Assembly (NCBI RefSeq): GCF_003425685.1
Contig: NZ_QJKM01000009.1
Coordinates: 248,001-312,000 of the forward strand
Direction: 5' to 3'
DNA length: 64,000 bases
DNA from: Rhizobium terrae
GTDB taxonomy: Bacteria; Pseudomonadota; Alphaproteobacteria; Rhizobiales; Rhizobiaceae
The notes below the pieces were generated by a model, which worked only from the letters and a program-made list of their open reading frames with translations, was not told where the DNA came from and did not search any database. Shown here piece by piece: positions 28,253 to 36,950 of this stretch. Numbering within the stretch: the stretch's first letter is position 1; every line of letters starts with the position of its first letter. The translations under genes were made by a program, and so were the position numbers.

Positions 28253-29371
28253 TCAGGCCGTGCCCCAGATGGTTTCGGCGGTCTTGACGACGAGTTCGAG
28301 CTTGCGCTTCTGGTCGTCCTCGGTGATCGAGTTGCCTTCCTCGGTCGAGGCGAAGCCGCATTGCGGCGCAATACCGAGCTGGTCGATATCGACATATTTG
28401 GAGGCTTCGTCGAAGTGGCGGCGCAGATCGTCCAGGCTTTCGAGTTCACCGGTCTTGGTGGTGATGAAGCCCGGATAGACGCGCTGCCTGGAACCCTTCT
28501 GGAGAAGCGAGAGCGGCTGCAGGCCGCCGGAACGCTCGGTGTCATATTCCATGAAGAACATGTCGACGCCGGTCTTGTTGAAGATCGCGTCGGCTGCCGC
28601 GTCATAGCCGCCTTCGGCAGCCCAGGTGGAGCGGAAGTTGCCGCGGCACATATGCATGCCGATCAGCATGTCCTTCGGGCGGTCCTTGATCGCCTCATGC
28701 ATGGTTTCGGCATACTTCTGGATCAGCCAGTCAGGATCATAACCTTCCTCGCGCTTCATGGCGCGCTGCTTCTCGTCACCGAGATAGGCGAAATAGATGT
28801 CGTCCATCTGCAGGTAGCGGCAGCCTGCTTCGTAGAACTTCTGCACGGCCTTGGCATAGGTGCGGGCGAGAGCTGCGAAAAGCGCTTCGGGGTCCTGGTA
28901 TTCCGGATAGGTCACGTCGGCGCGGGCGGTGCGGTAATGCGCGACGCTCGGGCCGGGGATGGAAATCTTCGGCGTCACCTTGGTGTTGGCGGCGAGGAAC
29001 TTGAAGTGCTCCAGATGCGGGTGATCGTCCGGGAAATCGAGCTTGCCGTTGATGGTCGGGAAGGTCGGCGGCAGTTTGACGCCGTGGAAGGTGACGCCCT
29101 TGTGCGCTTCGCGGGTGACGAATTCGAGGCCGTCGAGCATGCCCATGAAATCGTAATGCCAGAAGTGGCGGCGCGCCTCGCCGTCGGTCACGACCTTCAG
29201 GCCGACGCTTTCCTGCAGCTTGACGAGGTCCTTGATGCCTTCGTCTTCGACGGCCTTCAGCTCATCGGCGGAAATGCTCTTCTCTTCGTAAAACTTCCTG
29301 CGGGCTTCCTTGATGGAGGCGGGACGCAGGAGCGAACCGACGTGGTCGGCTCTGTAGGGCGGTGTGGACAT
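28253..29371 (-). CDS. Cobalamin-independent methionine synthase-like protein (MetE C-terminal family)
   Basis: 372 aa, the stand-alone C-terminal barrel only. It opens PYRADHVGSLLRP, typical of this family. Candidate zinc ligands are seen as His/Cys in GMHMCRGNF (about 234-242) and Cys in IAPQCGFAS near residue 343, with Glu in FFMEYD between. Such short proteins methylate homocysteine or other thiols using non-folate donors in some organisms; the donor here is unknown. Confidence 0.88.
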   Translation of the reverse strand: MSTPPYRADHVGSLLRPASIKEARRKFYEEKSISADELKAVEDEGIKDLVKLQESVGLKVVTDGEARRHFWHYDFMGMLDGLEFVTREAHKGVTFHGVKLPPTFPTINGKLDFPDDHPHLEHFKFLAANTKVTPKISIPGPSVAHYRTARADVTYPEYQDPEALFAALARTYAKAVQKFYEAGCRYLQMDDIYFAYLGDEKQRAMKREEGYDPDWLIQKYAETMHEAIKDRPKDMLIGMHMCRGNFRSTWAAEGGYDAAADAIFNKTGVDMFFMEYDTERSGGLQPLSLLQKGSRQRVYPGFITTKTGELESLDDLRRHFDEASKYVDIDQLGIAPQCGFASTEEGNSITEDDQKRKLELVVKTAETIWGTA

Positions 29372-29630
29372 GGAATTCCTCCATTCTTCGGTTCAGCCGC
29401 AATCGCGGCAGTTCGTGTATACAGGACGACCTGTTTCGGGCCTCAAAATGCACATTTCAGAAATTGATTCAATCGTCTCTCAATCCGATTCCGTATGCAG
29501 CCGCAAGCCCTTGAACCAGAATCGCTTTTGCCGAAGAGGTGTTGCGAAATTCGAAGGGGGGCGCGGCCCGTAGTTGGCTCGCGTTTATACGCCGGTTTCT
29601 CAAGGATGGGCATTTTGACGGAGACATGCT

Positions 29631-30734
29631 TCAGAGGCCGAGCGCCGTCAGCATGACGAATGTCGCAAAAAGGACGAAGTGGGTCATGCCCTCGATGGCG
29701 TTCGTCTGGCCGTCGTTGAGGTTGATCGCGGCGGCAATCAGAGTGATGGCCACCATGACGGTCTGCACCGGCGTCATGGCCATGAGGAAGGGCTGGCCGC
29801 TGTAAAGCGCGATCGCTTCCATGACCGGAACGGTGAGGATGACAGTCGAAAGCGAGGCGCCCATGGCGATATTGACGACCGACTGCATGCGGTTCCGCAA
29901 CGCTGCGCGAAGCGCCGTCAGGATTTCCGGGGCTGCCGAGATCGCTGCGACGACGACGGCGGTCAAGGCCGGAGGCGCAGCCGTGCCCTCGAGGCCGGCC
30001 CCCATGAAGACGGACATGAATTCGGCGAGGAAGCCGATGATCAGCACGCCGAAGAGGATGATGCCGATCGAAATCGCCGCCAGCTCCTCGTCGGTCTGCT
30101 CGCTCGGCGCCGGCGAGCCTGCCGCCGGTTTGGGGCGCGGATAGCTGTAGCTGAAGAAATAGCTGTGGGGCCCGACCTGCATTTTCAGGAAGACCGCATA
30201 AAGCGCGATCATCGCGCAGATGGTGAAGGCGGAATAGTAGTGCCACCGGTCGGAGGGGATGAATTCCGGGACGATCATGGATATGCCCATGGCGGTCAGG
30301 ATCATCACGCTGTAGGTGCGGCTGGAATCGTCGTTATAGGGCTGTTCGCCGTGCCTGAGCCCGCCAAGCAGAGCGGCAAGCCCGAGGATGCCGTTGATAT
30401 CCAGCATGACGGCGGCGTAGATCGTGTCGCGGACCAGGGTGGGCGAGGTCGTATTGCCCATCATGATCCCCAGGATCAGCACTTCGACGGCGACGGCCGA
30501 AAGCGTGAGGATCATCGTGCCGTAGGGATCGCCGACCTTGTGGGCCAGTATTTCCGCATGATGGGCGACGCGCGTCGAGGCGAGGATGATGACGCCGATC
30601 AACAGGGCGGCGGCAATCACCGAAACCGACCTGCCGGCTTCCAGGACCGAATGTTCCAAAGCGTAGGCTGCGATGCCCGCCGCAAGCGCGATGACGAGAG
30701 ACCTTTCCTGCTTCAGCAGGGACAATACGCCCAC
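29631..30734 (-). CDS. Calcium/cation:proton antiporter (ChaA/y4hA-like)
   Basis: 367 aa from the GTG at 30734, which has GAGGAA 7 nt upstream; a longer frame starts at 30791 without a ribosome-binding site. Eleven predicted membrane helices in two homologous halves, each with the acidic CaCA alpha-repeat: SAVAVEVLILGIMMGN (first) and VAAISAAPEILTALRAAL (second). Inner-membrane exchange of Ca2+/Na+/K+ for protons is the family role. Monocistronic. Confidence 0.9.
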   Translation of the reverse strand: MGVLSLLKQERSLVIALAAGIAAYALEHSVLEAGRSVSVIAAALLIGVIILASTRVAHHAEILAHKVGDPYGTMILTLSAVAVEVLILGIMMGNTTSPTLVRDTIYAAVMLDINGILGLAALLGGLRHGEQPYNDDSSRTYSVMILTAMGISMIVPEFIPSDRWHYYSAFTICAMIALYAVFLKMQVGPHSYFFSYSYPRPKPAAGSPAPSEQTDEELAAISIGIILFGVLIIGFLAEFMSVFMGAGLEGTAAPPALTAVVVAAISAAPEILTALRAALRNRMQSVVNIAMGASLSTVILTVPVMEAIALYSGQPFLMAMTPVQTVMVAITLIAAAINLNDGQTNAIEGMTHFVLFATFVMLTALGL

Positions 30735-30970
30735 GTTGCTATTCCTCGTCTTTCCTGTTTCGCAATGTAAGGCGGCAACCTGCAGCATCAAGGCACTTGC
30801 GATTTCGCTTCAGGGGTTTGCGGCGGCGCACTTTGATGACATAATTTCGAATGTGGCCTGGAACTTCGCGGCGCCCTTTTTGCTTTTTCACCCCGATGCC
30901 GCGCTGGCCAAGTTTCCGAGGCGACTGATCCCCGAGGATCGATGCGGTCACGAGAAGAAAAGGAGGGAAT

Positions 30971-31234
30971 ATGACCAAGATTGTCTACAAGGTCGTGCAG
31001 CACGACGGTGGCTGGGCCTATCGGCAGGGTGACGTCTATTCGGAGACTTTTCCAACCCATTCCGATGCACTGCAGGCTGCCCGCATCGTTGCGGCCGAAC
31101 AGCAGGTGGGCGGCGATCCGGAAGAAATCAGCTGGCAGGACGAAAGAGGTGTCTGGCACACCGAATACAGCGACGGCGGCGACCGGCCGGAGGCCGAAGT
31201 CGAGGACGGCGACCAGGGGCAGACGACCCACTGA
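30971..31234 (+). CDS. DUF2188 domain-containing protein
   Basis: 87 aa, ATG at 30971 preceded by AGGAGG. The DUF2188 pattern is visible: VYKVVQHDGGWAYRQGDVYS, then FPTHSDALQAARIVAAEQ and a WQDERGVWHTEY segment. An acidic tail follows. Small cytosolic protein of unknown function; convergent with the LysR gene, 3 nt apart. Confidence 0.88.
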   Translation: MTKIVYKVVQHDGGWAYRQGDVYSETFPTHSDALQAARIVAAEQQVGGDPEEISWQDERGVWHTEYSDGGDRPEAEVEDGDQGQTTH

Positions 31235-31236
31235 TC

Positions 31237-32145
31237 CTACCGGCCGCGGACATAGGCCATCAGTCCTTCGACCAGCGCGTCGAAGGTGACGCGCCAGCGC
31301 GGCGAGGATTTCAGGTTCTCGTGCATGGCGACCCAGGTGTCGAGCGGCAGTTCGAAAACCTCGGGCAGAATCCGGATGAGGTCTGGCTCGCGTTCGGCGA
31401 TGCCCGCCTGGCAGATGCCGATGCCGACGCCGGCGCGGATCGCCGCCAACTGGGCCAGATTGCTGTCGGCACGGTAGCCCCAGCGGATATTCTCGATCGG
31501 AAAGTTCGGAGACGCCGTGCGAATCCGGTCGACGGCGGCGCGAACGAAGGCGGTGCGGCGATCGAAGCCGATCAGCCGATGGTCGGCCAGATCGTCGGGG
31601 CTTTGCGGATATCCATGCCGTTCCAAGTAGCGGCCATGGGCGAAAAGTCCGAGCGGAATTTCGCCGATATGGCGGGCGACGAGGGCGTCCTGGGCGGGGC
31701 TCGTCATGCGCACGGCGATATCCGCCTCCCGCTTCAGCAGGTCCTCCAGCGAATCCGATAGCGACAATTCGATCTCCAGTTCCCGATATTCGTCCTGAAG
31801 GCGCGCGAGGATCGGAGGCAGGATTTCGACGCCGATCACCTCGCTGGCGCTGATCCTGACCGTGCCCTTGACGGCGCCGATTTCACCGGAAGCCAGCCGC
31901 CGCATGGCGGCCGTCGTGGCGGCAAGGTTTTCCGCATAGGGTTTCATGGCGAGCGCCGGCTCCGTCGGCAGCAGGCCCTGCTGCGAACGGGTGAAAAGCT
32001 GGTAGCCGACCGCTTCTTCGAGGGCGTCGATATGCCGACCGACGGTCGGCTGGGTGAGCCCGAGTTCGCGGGCCGCCGCCGACAGCGAACCAAGCCGCAG
32101 GACGGCGAGAAAGGTGCGGTAGTAATCCCAACTGATGTCATTCAT
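31237..32145 (-). CDS. LysR-family transcriptional regulator
   Basis: 302 aa. N-terminal helix-turn-helix: LGSLSAAARELGLTQPTVGR (about 17-36). The effector domain follows. It is divergent from the NAD-epimerase-like gene at 32243, with about 97 nt between starts, so that gene is the likely target. An imperfect dyad ATATC-N12-GATAT lies in the shared promoter region; its role is not established. Confidence 0.92.
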   Translation of the reverse strand: MNDISWDYYRTFLAVLRLGSLSAAARELGLTQPTVGRHIDALEEAVGYQLFTRSQQGLLPTEPALAMKPYAENLAATTAAMRRLASGEIGAVKGTVRISASEVIGVEILPPILARLQDEYRELEIELSLSDSLEDLLKREADIAVRMTSPAQDALVARHIGEIPLGLFAHGRYLERHGYPQSPDDLADHRLIGFDRRTAFVRAAVDRIRTASPNFPIENIRWGYRADSNLAQLAAIRAGVGIGICQAGIAEREPDLIRILPEVFELPLDTWVAMHENLKSSPRWRVTFDALVEGLMAYVRGR

Positions 32146-32242
32146 TTTTGTATGGATGCCAAATAAATTCTCTCAATTCCGTATATCTGGGGAAGGCGCG
32201 ATATTCCAGTCGTCAGGTTCAATCAAACGAAGGAGTATCGCC

Positions 32243-33271
32243 ATGACCCATGCAGCGCATGCCAAACCCATCGCCCTCGTACTCGGCGCCACCGGCGGCA
32301 TAGGCGGGCATGTGGCCCGTGGTCTTGCTGCGCGCGGCTGGAGCGTCCGGGCGCTGAACCGCAAGGCCGAAGAGGCCGCCGGGCGCGAACCGCGTTTTCG
32401 CTGGCTGCAAGGTGATGCGATGAACGCTACAGATGTCCGCCGCGCCGCGCAGGACGCGAAGCTCATCGTCCACGCGGTCAATCCGCCCGGCTACAAGGAT
32501 TGGGAAAAGCTGGTGCTGCCGATGCTGGACAACACGATCGCCGCTGCCCGCGACGTCGGCGCACGCATTCTCCTGCCGGGGACGGTCTACAATTACGGGC
32601 CGGATGTCTTTCCGGAAATCTCGGAGGAGGAGCCGCAAAATCCCGTGACCCGCAAGGGCAGGATTCGCGTCGAAATGGAACGGCGGCTGGAGAAGGCGTC
32701 GGGCGAGGGCGTGTCGGTGCTGATCGTCCGCGCCGGGGATTATTTCGGGCCGGGTGCGGCCAACAGCTGGTTCAGCCAAGGTCTGGTGAAACCCGGCAAA
32801 CTGGTGACCTCCGTCAGCCGTCCGAATGCCAGCGGCGTCGGGCATCAGTGGGCCTTTCTGCCCGACGTTGCGGAAACCATGCTGCGGCTGATCGACCGGG
32901 GGAATGATCTGCCCGCCTTCGCCCGTTTCCATATGAGAGGGTTCTGGGATCGCGACGGCGAGCAGATGATCGCGGCGATCGGCCGTGTCGTCGGGCACCA
33001 GCCGAAGGTCAAGGCATTTCCGTGGTGGATGCTGAAGCTCGCGTCGCCCTTCGTGCCGCTGTTCCGCGAGCTTTCGGAGATGCGTTACCTCTGGAAGGAA
33101 CCGTTGCGGATGAACAACGGCAAGCTGGCCGCCTTTCTCGGCGAGGAGCCTTCGACGCCAATCGACGAGGCGGTGCGGGCAGCGCTTGCCGACCTCGGCT
33201 GCCTGAACAACGCCGGCGCCGGGATCAAGGTGCTCCCCGACGCCCGTCATCAGGCGGGGAGGATGGCGTGA
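32243..33271 (+). CDS. NAD(P)-dependent epimerase/dehydratase-like protein
   Basis: 342 aa from the ATG at 32243, with AAGGAG upstream. Atypical SDR fold: Rossmann motif GATGGIGGHVARGL (about 17-30). The usual YxxxK is not obvious; LPGTVYNYGPDVF (about 113-125) carries the Tyr. The C-terminal half holds substrate-binding elements. The substrate is unknown. Divergent from a LysR gene that probably regulates it. Confidence 0.88.
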   Translation: MTHAAHAKPIALVLGATGGIGGHVARGLAARGWSVRALNRKAEEAAGREPRFRWLQGDAMNATDVRRAAQDAKLIVHAVNPPGYKDWEKLVLPMLDNTIAAARDVGARILLPGTVYNYGPDVFPEISEEEPQNPVTRKGRIRVEMERRLEKASGEGVSVLIVRAGDYFGPGAANSWFSQGLVKPGKLVTSVSRPNASGVGHQWAFLPDVAETMLRLIDRGNDLPAFARFHMRGFWDRDGEQMIAAIGRVVGHQPKVKAFPWWMLKLASPFVPLFRELSEMRYLWKEPLRMNNGKLAAFLGEEPSTPIDEAVRAALADLGCLNNAGAGIKVLPDARHQAGRMA

Positions 33272-33418
33272 ACAGGACGCCTGTTGCCGCTTCGGGGGAA
33301 ATAGGAGGGGCTTGTCTGGACTGGTGTCGCTTTGAAATGTGGACTTAAATCAGGCGCATGATCCGGCGCCGGTCGCGATTTCCGCGACCACGGTCTTGAA
33401 TGTCACAGCAGGAATCCG

Positions 33419-33832
33419 ATGCGTTTCGTCAATCCCATCCCTTTCGTTGGCGACATCGATCGCTCCAGGGAATTTTACCAGAAAAGACTGGGCCTGAAGA
33501 TCCTGGAGGATTTCGGAAACTTCGTCCTGTTCGAAACCGGTTTTGCCATCCACGAAGGAAGCTCGCTCGAACAGACGATCTGGGGACAAGCATCCGGCAC
33601 GAAGGAACCCTATGGGCGCGGGAATGTGCTGCTGTATTTCGAGCATGAGGATATCGAGGCGGCCTTTGACGACATCGCGCCGCACGTGGTGCTGATACAT
33701 CCTATCGTGCGGCAGGCATGGGGACAGCGCGTGTTCCGTTTTTACGATCCGGACGGGCATGCGGTCGAGATCGGGGAGCCGCAGGAGCCCGGATCTCAGC
33801 CCGGATCTCAGGGCAAGTCTTCCCCTTCTTAA
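33419..33832 (+). CDS. VOC-family (glyoxalase/bleomycin-resistance-like) protein
   Basis: 137 aa, AGGA 7 nt before the ATG. One vicinal-oxygen-chelate module: FVNPIPFVGDIDRSREFYQK, then LLYFEHEDIEAAFDDI, ending GQRVFRFYDPDGHAVEIGEP with the typical metal-binding Glu and His. The C-terminal Ser/Gln/Pro tail is unstructured. Substrate unknown; separated from the upstream epimerase gene by 147 nt that hold no other feature I can see. Confidence 0.88.
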   Translation: MRFVNPIPFVGDIDRSREFYQKRLGLKILEDFGNFVLFETGFAIHEGSSLEQTIWGQASGTKEPYGRGNVLLYFEHEDIEAAFDDIAPHVVLIHPIVRQAWGQRVFRFYDPDGHAVEIGEPQEPGSQPGSQGKSSPS

Positions 33833-33952
33833 ATTCGCAAGCAGCAAAGAAAATCGGCCGCAGAGCTTTGAAACTCTGCGGCCGATTTCCGGGTGGGCAG
33901 GTGTTTAACGGCGGTCAGGGATGGTGCTGTCTGTCAGCCCCTTCTCCCATCG

Positions 33953-35077
33953 TCAGGCGACCACCGCTTCGAGCGCCGGATAGTCGGTATAGCCCTTTGC
34001 GCCGCCGCCGTAGAAGGTGGCCTTGTCCGCCTCGTTGAGCGGCGCGTTGTCCTTGAAGCGCCGGACGAGGTCCGGATTGGCGAGGAAGAGTTTGCCGAAG
34101 GCAACCGCATCCGCATAACCGCTTTCCACCGCCTCCTTCGCGCTGTCTCCGTCATAACCGTTGTTGACCAGCCAGCCGCCGGTGCCGCCGGCCTTCCGGT
34201 AGACGTCCTTCAGTTCCTGGTAGTCGAAAGGCTTGTCGCCCTGGAAGAAGGCCCGGTCGCCGCCGGTCGCGCCTTCGATCACATGGATGAAGGCGAGGCC
34301 GCGCGGGCCGAGCTGCTCGACCACATGGTTGAAGAGCGGCTGCGGGTTGGTCTCGGTGATGCCATTGCCGGGCGTAACCGGCGACAGGCGGATACCGACG
34401 CGGCCGGCGCCGATTTCCCTCGCCACCGCATCGACGACTTCCAGGAGAAAGCGGGCGCGGTTCTGGATCGAGCCGCCATATTCGTCGGCCCGCTGGTTGG
34501 CCCCGGACTTCAGGAATTGATCGATCAGGTAACCGTTGGCGCCGTGGATTTCCACGCCGTCGAAACCGGCATCGATCGCGGCACGTGCGCCCTTGCGAAA
34601 ATCATCGACGATGCCGGCGATTTCGGAAAGTTCGAGGGCGCGGGGCGCCGAGGTATCGACGAAGGCGCCGGAGCCATCCGGATTGATGACATAGGTCTTG
34701 CTGCCGGCCGGAATGGCCGATGGGGCGACGGGAGCGCCGCCATTCGGTTGCAGCGAGGTGTGCGAGACGCGGCCGACATGCCAGATCTGCGTGACGATCC
34801 TGCCGCCGCGGCGATGCACGGCGTCCGTCACCTTCTTCCAGCCGTCGATCGCCTGCGGCAGGTAAAGGCCGGGCACATCCGCATAACCCTGGCCCTGCTG
34901 GCTGACCGGCGTGCCTTCGGTGACGATGAGGCCGGCCGTCGCGCGCTGCTCGTAATAGGTGACGTTGAGGTCGTTCGGGATCGCTCTCGGCGAGCGGTTG
35001 CGCGTCAGGGGAGCCATGACGATGCGGTTTGCAAGTTCGATATCGCCGAACGTGGTGGGTTCGAAGAGGCTGGCCAT
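33953..35077 (-). CDS. Alkene reductase, Old Yellow Enzyme family
   Basis: 374 aa. FMN-dependent reduction of activated C=C bonds and nitrate esters (NemA/XenB-like). Motifs: RIVMAPLTRNRS (about 18-29), active-site HVGRVSH (about 99-105), GFDGVEIHGANGYLIDQF (about 171-188) with NQRADEYGGS, and the C-terminal phosphate-binding VAFGKLFLANPDL. It follows an arsR gene by 46 nt on the same strand, so it is probably controlled by that regulator. Confidence 0.95.
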   Translation of the reverse strand: MASLFEPTTFGDIELANRIVMAPLTRNRSPRAIPNDLNVTYYEQRATAGLIVTEGTPVSQQGQGYADVPGLYLPQAIDGWKKVTDAVHRRGGRIVTQIWHVGRVSHTSLQPNGGAPVAPSAIPAGSKTYVINPDGSGAFVDTSAPRALELSEIAGIVDDFRKGARAAIDAGFDGVEIHGANGYLIDQFLKSGANQRADEYGGSIQNRARFLLEVVDAVAREIGAGRVGIRLSPVTPGNGITETNPQPLFNHVVEQLGPRGLAFIHVIEGATGGDRAFFQGDKPFDYQELKDVYRKAGGTGGWLVNNGYDGDSAKEAVESGYADAVAFGKLFLANPDLVRRFKDNAPLNEADKATFYGGGAKGYTDYPALEAVVA

Positions 35078-35123
35078 CGGAAATTTCCTTTTTCTGCAGT
35101 TTCAGGGAGGGAGGCGGGCCGGA

Positions 35124-35420
35124 TCAAAGGGTCGATCGGAGCTCGTTCAGGAAGGCCGCAATGGTGTCCTCATTGCGGTGGTAGAATGCCCATTGGCCAA
35201 CCCGGTCTATCTTCACCAAGCCGGCTTTTTCGAGCGTCGAAAGATGCGCCGAGACCGTGGATTGGGAGAGGCCGCAGCGCTTTTCGAACTGGTTGGCGCA
35301 GATGCCCATGGTGAGCGGATGCGCCTGATCGCAGAAGTGACGCTCCGGCTCCCTCATCCATTCCAGGAATTCCATCCGGACGGGATGCGCCAGCGCCTTG
35401 AGGATTTCCGTTTTGTCCAT
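35124..35420 (-). CDS. ArsR-family repressor of the ene-reductase operon
   Basis: 98 aa from the ATG at 35420 (a TTG at 35432 is possible). Winged helix: ILKALAHPVRMEFLEWM, then CGLSQSTVSAHLSTLEKAG (recognition, about 49-67) and the wing VGQWAFYHR. Cys residues in RHFCDQAH, GICANQF and KRCGLS could sense electrophiles or metals. A perfect palindrome sits immediately upstream. Sensing of electrophiles is inferred from the downstream ene-reductase. Confidence 0.9.
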   Translation of the reverse strand: MDKTEILKALAHPVRMEFLEWMREPERHFCDQAHPLTMGICANQFEKRCGLSQSTVSAHLSTLEKAGLVKIDRVGQWAFYHRNEDTIAAFLNELRSTL

Positions 35421-35431
35421 CGTCAGGTCCA

Positions 35432-35451
35432 ATATCGGAGTTTTCCGATAT
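35432..35451. promoter_or_regulatory. Palindromic operator upstream of arsR
   Basis: ATATCGGA (35432-35439), GTTT spacer, TCCGATAT (35444-35451). An 8-bp perfect inverted repeat just 12 nt upstream of the arsR ATG, where an ArsR dimer would block transcription of arsR and the ene-reductase. Confidence 0.65.
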
Positions 35452-35508
35452 GTAGATCGGCTGAAGGCGATTTAAAGGGAAGCATTTTGCGAAGAACAGC
35501 AGGCGCGT

Positions 35509-35662
35509 AAAAAAATGGGCCGCTGGATTTCTCCAGGGCCCTTTTAAGTGTGAAGGTCAAAACCTCCAGAGGGGAACAGCCGGCACAGACAACGGGAAAC
35601 GTGGTCAAACGGTGCCGGCCGACACCAATATGGGAGCGGCCCCCGCCCTCGACAAGGGTGCG
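35509..35662 (-). ncRNA. abcR: AbcR-type (alpha-r15) small RNA, promoter-distal copy
   Basis: Minus-strand RNA of about 150 nt. It contains CTCCCA (35636-35631), the anti-Shine-Dalgarno-like loop CTGTTCCCCTCTGGAGG (35579-35563) and a terminator with stem GGGCC...GGCCC around CTGGA-GAAA-TCCAG (35541-35517) plus a seven-T run. These match the two target-pairing motifs and terminator of the Hfq-dependent AbcR sRNAs, which repress many ABC-transporter mRNAs. The 5' end is inferred from CAATAT (35674-35669) and is approximate. A second copy lies upstream. Confidence 0.82.
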
Positions 35663-35739
35663 CATGGGATATTGAGCAGAAGTTGTACCAGCGAATTTAA
35701 GGGGATTTGCCCGGAGGAACAACGGGCCTGTTTCAGGGC

Positions 35740-35859
35740 AAAAAAAGAGGGCCACCGGATTTCTCCAGGGCCCTATAAGTGTGAAGGTCAATAAAACCTC
35801 CAGAGGGGAACAGCTGCTGCGGTGGAACTGGGAGGAAAAAGCCACCATGTGCATCAGCT
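35740..35859 (-). ncRNA. abcR: AbcR-type (alpha-r15) small RNA, promoter-proximal copy
   Basis: Minus-strand RNA of about 118 nt. It shares with the distal copy CTCCCA (35834-35829), CTGTTCCCCTCTGGAGG (35813-35797), then GACCTTCACACTTATAGGGCC and a terminator (AGGGCC/GGCCCT, 35774-35748) with a seven-T run (35746-35740). A -10-like CATATC (35871-35866) lies upstream, and TTCGCT precedes the -10 by 14-15 nt in both copies. Tandem abcR1/abcR2 beside lsrB/vtlR is the arrangement known in Sinorhizobium, Agrobacterium and Brucella relatives. I do not assign numbers 1 and 2. Confidence 0.82.
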
Positions 35860-35881
35860 GTGTGCGATATGGTGGTTTTTT
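35836..35881. other. Inverted repeat between lsrB and the AbcR pair
   Basis: AAAAAGCCACCAT pairs with ATGGTGGTTTTTT across a 20-nt loop, giving a T-run on both strands. It could terminate lsrB transcription and any plus-strand transcript, but it overlaps the inferred start of the proximal AbcR RNA. Confidence 0.5.
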
Positions 35882-36038
35882 GTGCAGCGAACAATGCCTG
35901 TTTGTGCAGGACTGCCATGCATCGTCTGCAATGCTTTCGTCTTAAAAGCTCAACGATCGCATATCAGGTCGCCGCAGACCATTGAAATCCTTTAGATTTA
36001 AAGAAATCCGGCGGTGCTTTTAGCCTGTGGATCGCGGA

Positions 36039-36941
36039 TCAAAAATTCCAGTTCCGGGCCTTGCCGACGATGAAATCGCGGAAGACTTTCAGCTTCGCGG
36101 CGTTTTTCATCTCATCCGGATAGCAGAAATATGTGTCGAAGGACGGGATGTCGGCGTTGATCGCCAGCTGAATCAGTCCCGGGTCGCGGCCGACGATATA
36201 ATCCGGCAGGCAGGCTATCCCTATCCCGAGCAGGCAGGCCCGCTTGATCGAGGTCTGGCTGTTGATCTGCAGATGCGGCGTGCGGGTGTTGTCCGACGAG
36301 CGGCCGGCATATTCCAGCCAGTTGACGTCGAGCAGGTAGTTCGGCGCCGGCTCGCCGAAGGTGATGATCCGATGATGGTCCAGATCCTCGATCGACTGCG
36401 GTTCGCCGTAGCGGTTGATATAGGATGGAGCCGCATACACGTGCATGTGCACGGTGAAGAGCTTGCGCTGGATGAGGTCCGACTGCTGCGGCTGGCGGAG
36501 CCGGATGGCGCAATCCGCATGGCGCATGTTCACATCCACCTCCTCGTTGTCGAGGATGAGCTGGATCGACATTTCCGGATAGAGCTGCAGGAATTCCTGT
36601 ACCTTGTCGGTGAGCCATCCCTGGCCGAGGCCGACGGTGGTGGTGACGCGCAGCTTGCCGGACGGCTTTTCCGTCGTCTCGGTCAGCTGCATCTTCACGG
36701 TTTCAAGCTTCAACAGCACGTCGTGGGCGGTTCGGTAGAGAAGCTCGCCCTGTTCGGTGAGGATGAGGCCGCGCGCATGACGATGGAACAGCTTGACGCC
36801 GACATCCTGTTCGAGCGCGCTCACCTGGCGGCTGATCGCCGACTGGGACAGATGCAGCTTGTCGGCCGCGTGGGTGAAGGAACCTGCCTCCGCCGCAGCG
36901 TGGAAGATGCGCAGTTTATCCCAGTCGAGCGGAACACCCAT
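36039..36941 (-). CDS. lsrB: LysR-family regulator LsrB/VtlR
   Basis: 300 aa. Helix-turn-helix AGSFTHAADKLHLSQSAISR (about 19-38). Cys residues are at 144, 236, 244 and 273; S. meliloti LsrB is reported to sense oxidants through Cys residues, and the 144 and 236 positions appear equivalent to two of those with a two-residue offset. In Sinorhizobium LsrB controls LPS and oxidative-stress genes; the Brucella/Agrobacterium homologue VtlR activates abcR sRNA genes. It starts 9 nt after the trxB stop (trxB-lsrB operon) and lies directly upstream of the AbcR genes. Confidence 0.92.
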   Translation of the reverse strand: MGVPLDWDKLRIFHAAAEAGSFTHAADKLHLSQSAISRQVSALEQDVGVKLFHRHARGLILTEQGELLYRTAHDVLLKLETVKMQLTETTEKPSGKLRVTTTVGLGQGWLTDKVQEFLQLYPEMSIQLILDNEEVDVNMRHADCAIRLRQPQQSDLIQRKLFTVHMHVYAAPSYINRYGEPQSIEDLDHHRIITFGEPAPNYLLDVNWLEYAGRSSDNTRTPHLQINSQTSIKRACLLGIGIACLPDYIVGRDPGLIQLAINADIPSFDTYFCYPDEMKNAAKLKVFRDFIVGKARNWNF

Positions 36942-36950
36942 CGTAAAACG

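Noticed and set aside
32180-32210. NodD-like ATC-N9-GAT box in the LysR/epimerase promoter
   Set aside because: The spacing is N12, not N9, and no symbiosis genes are near; kept only as an imperfect dyad.
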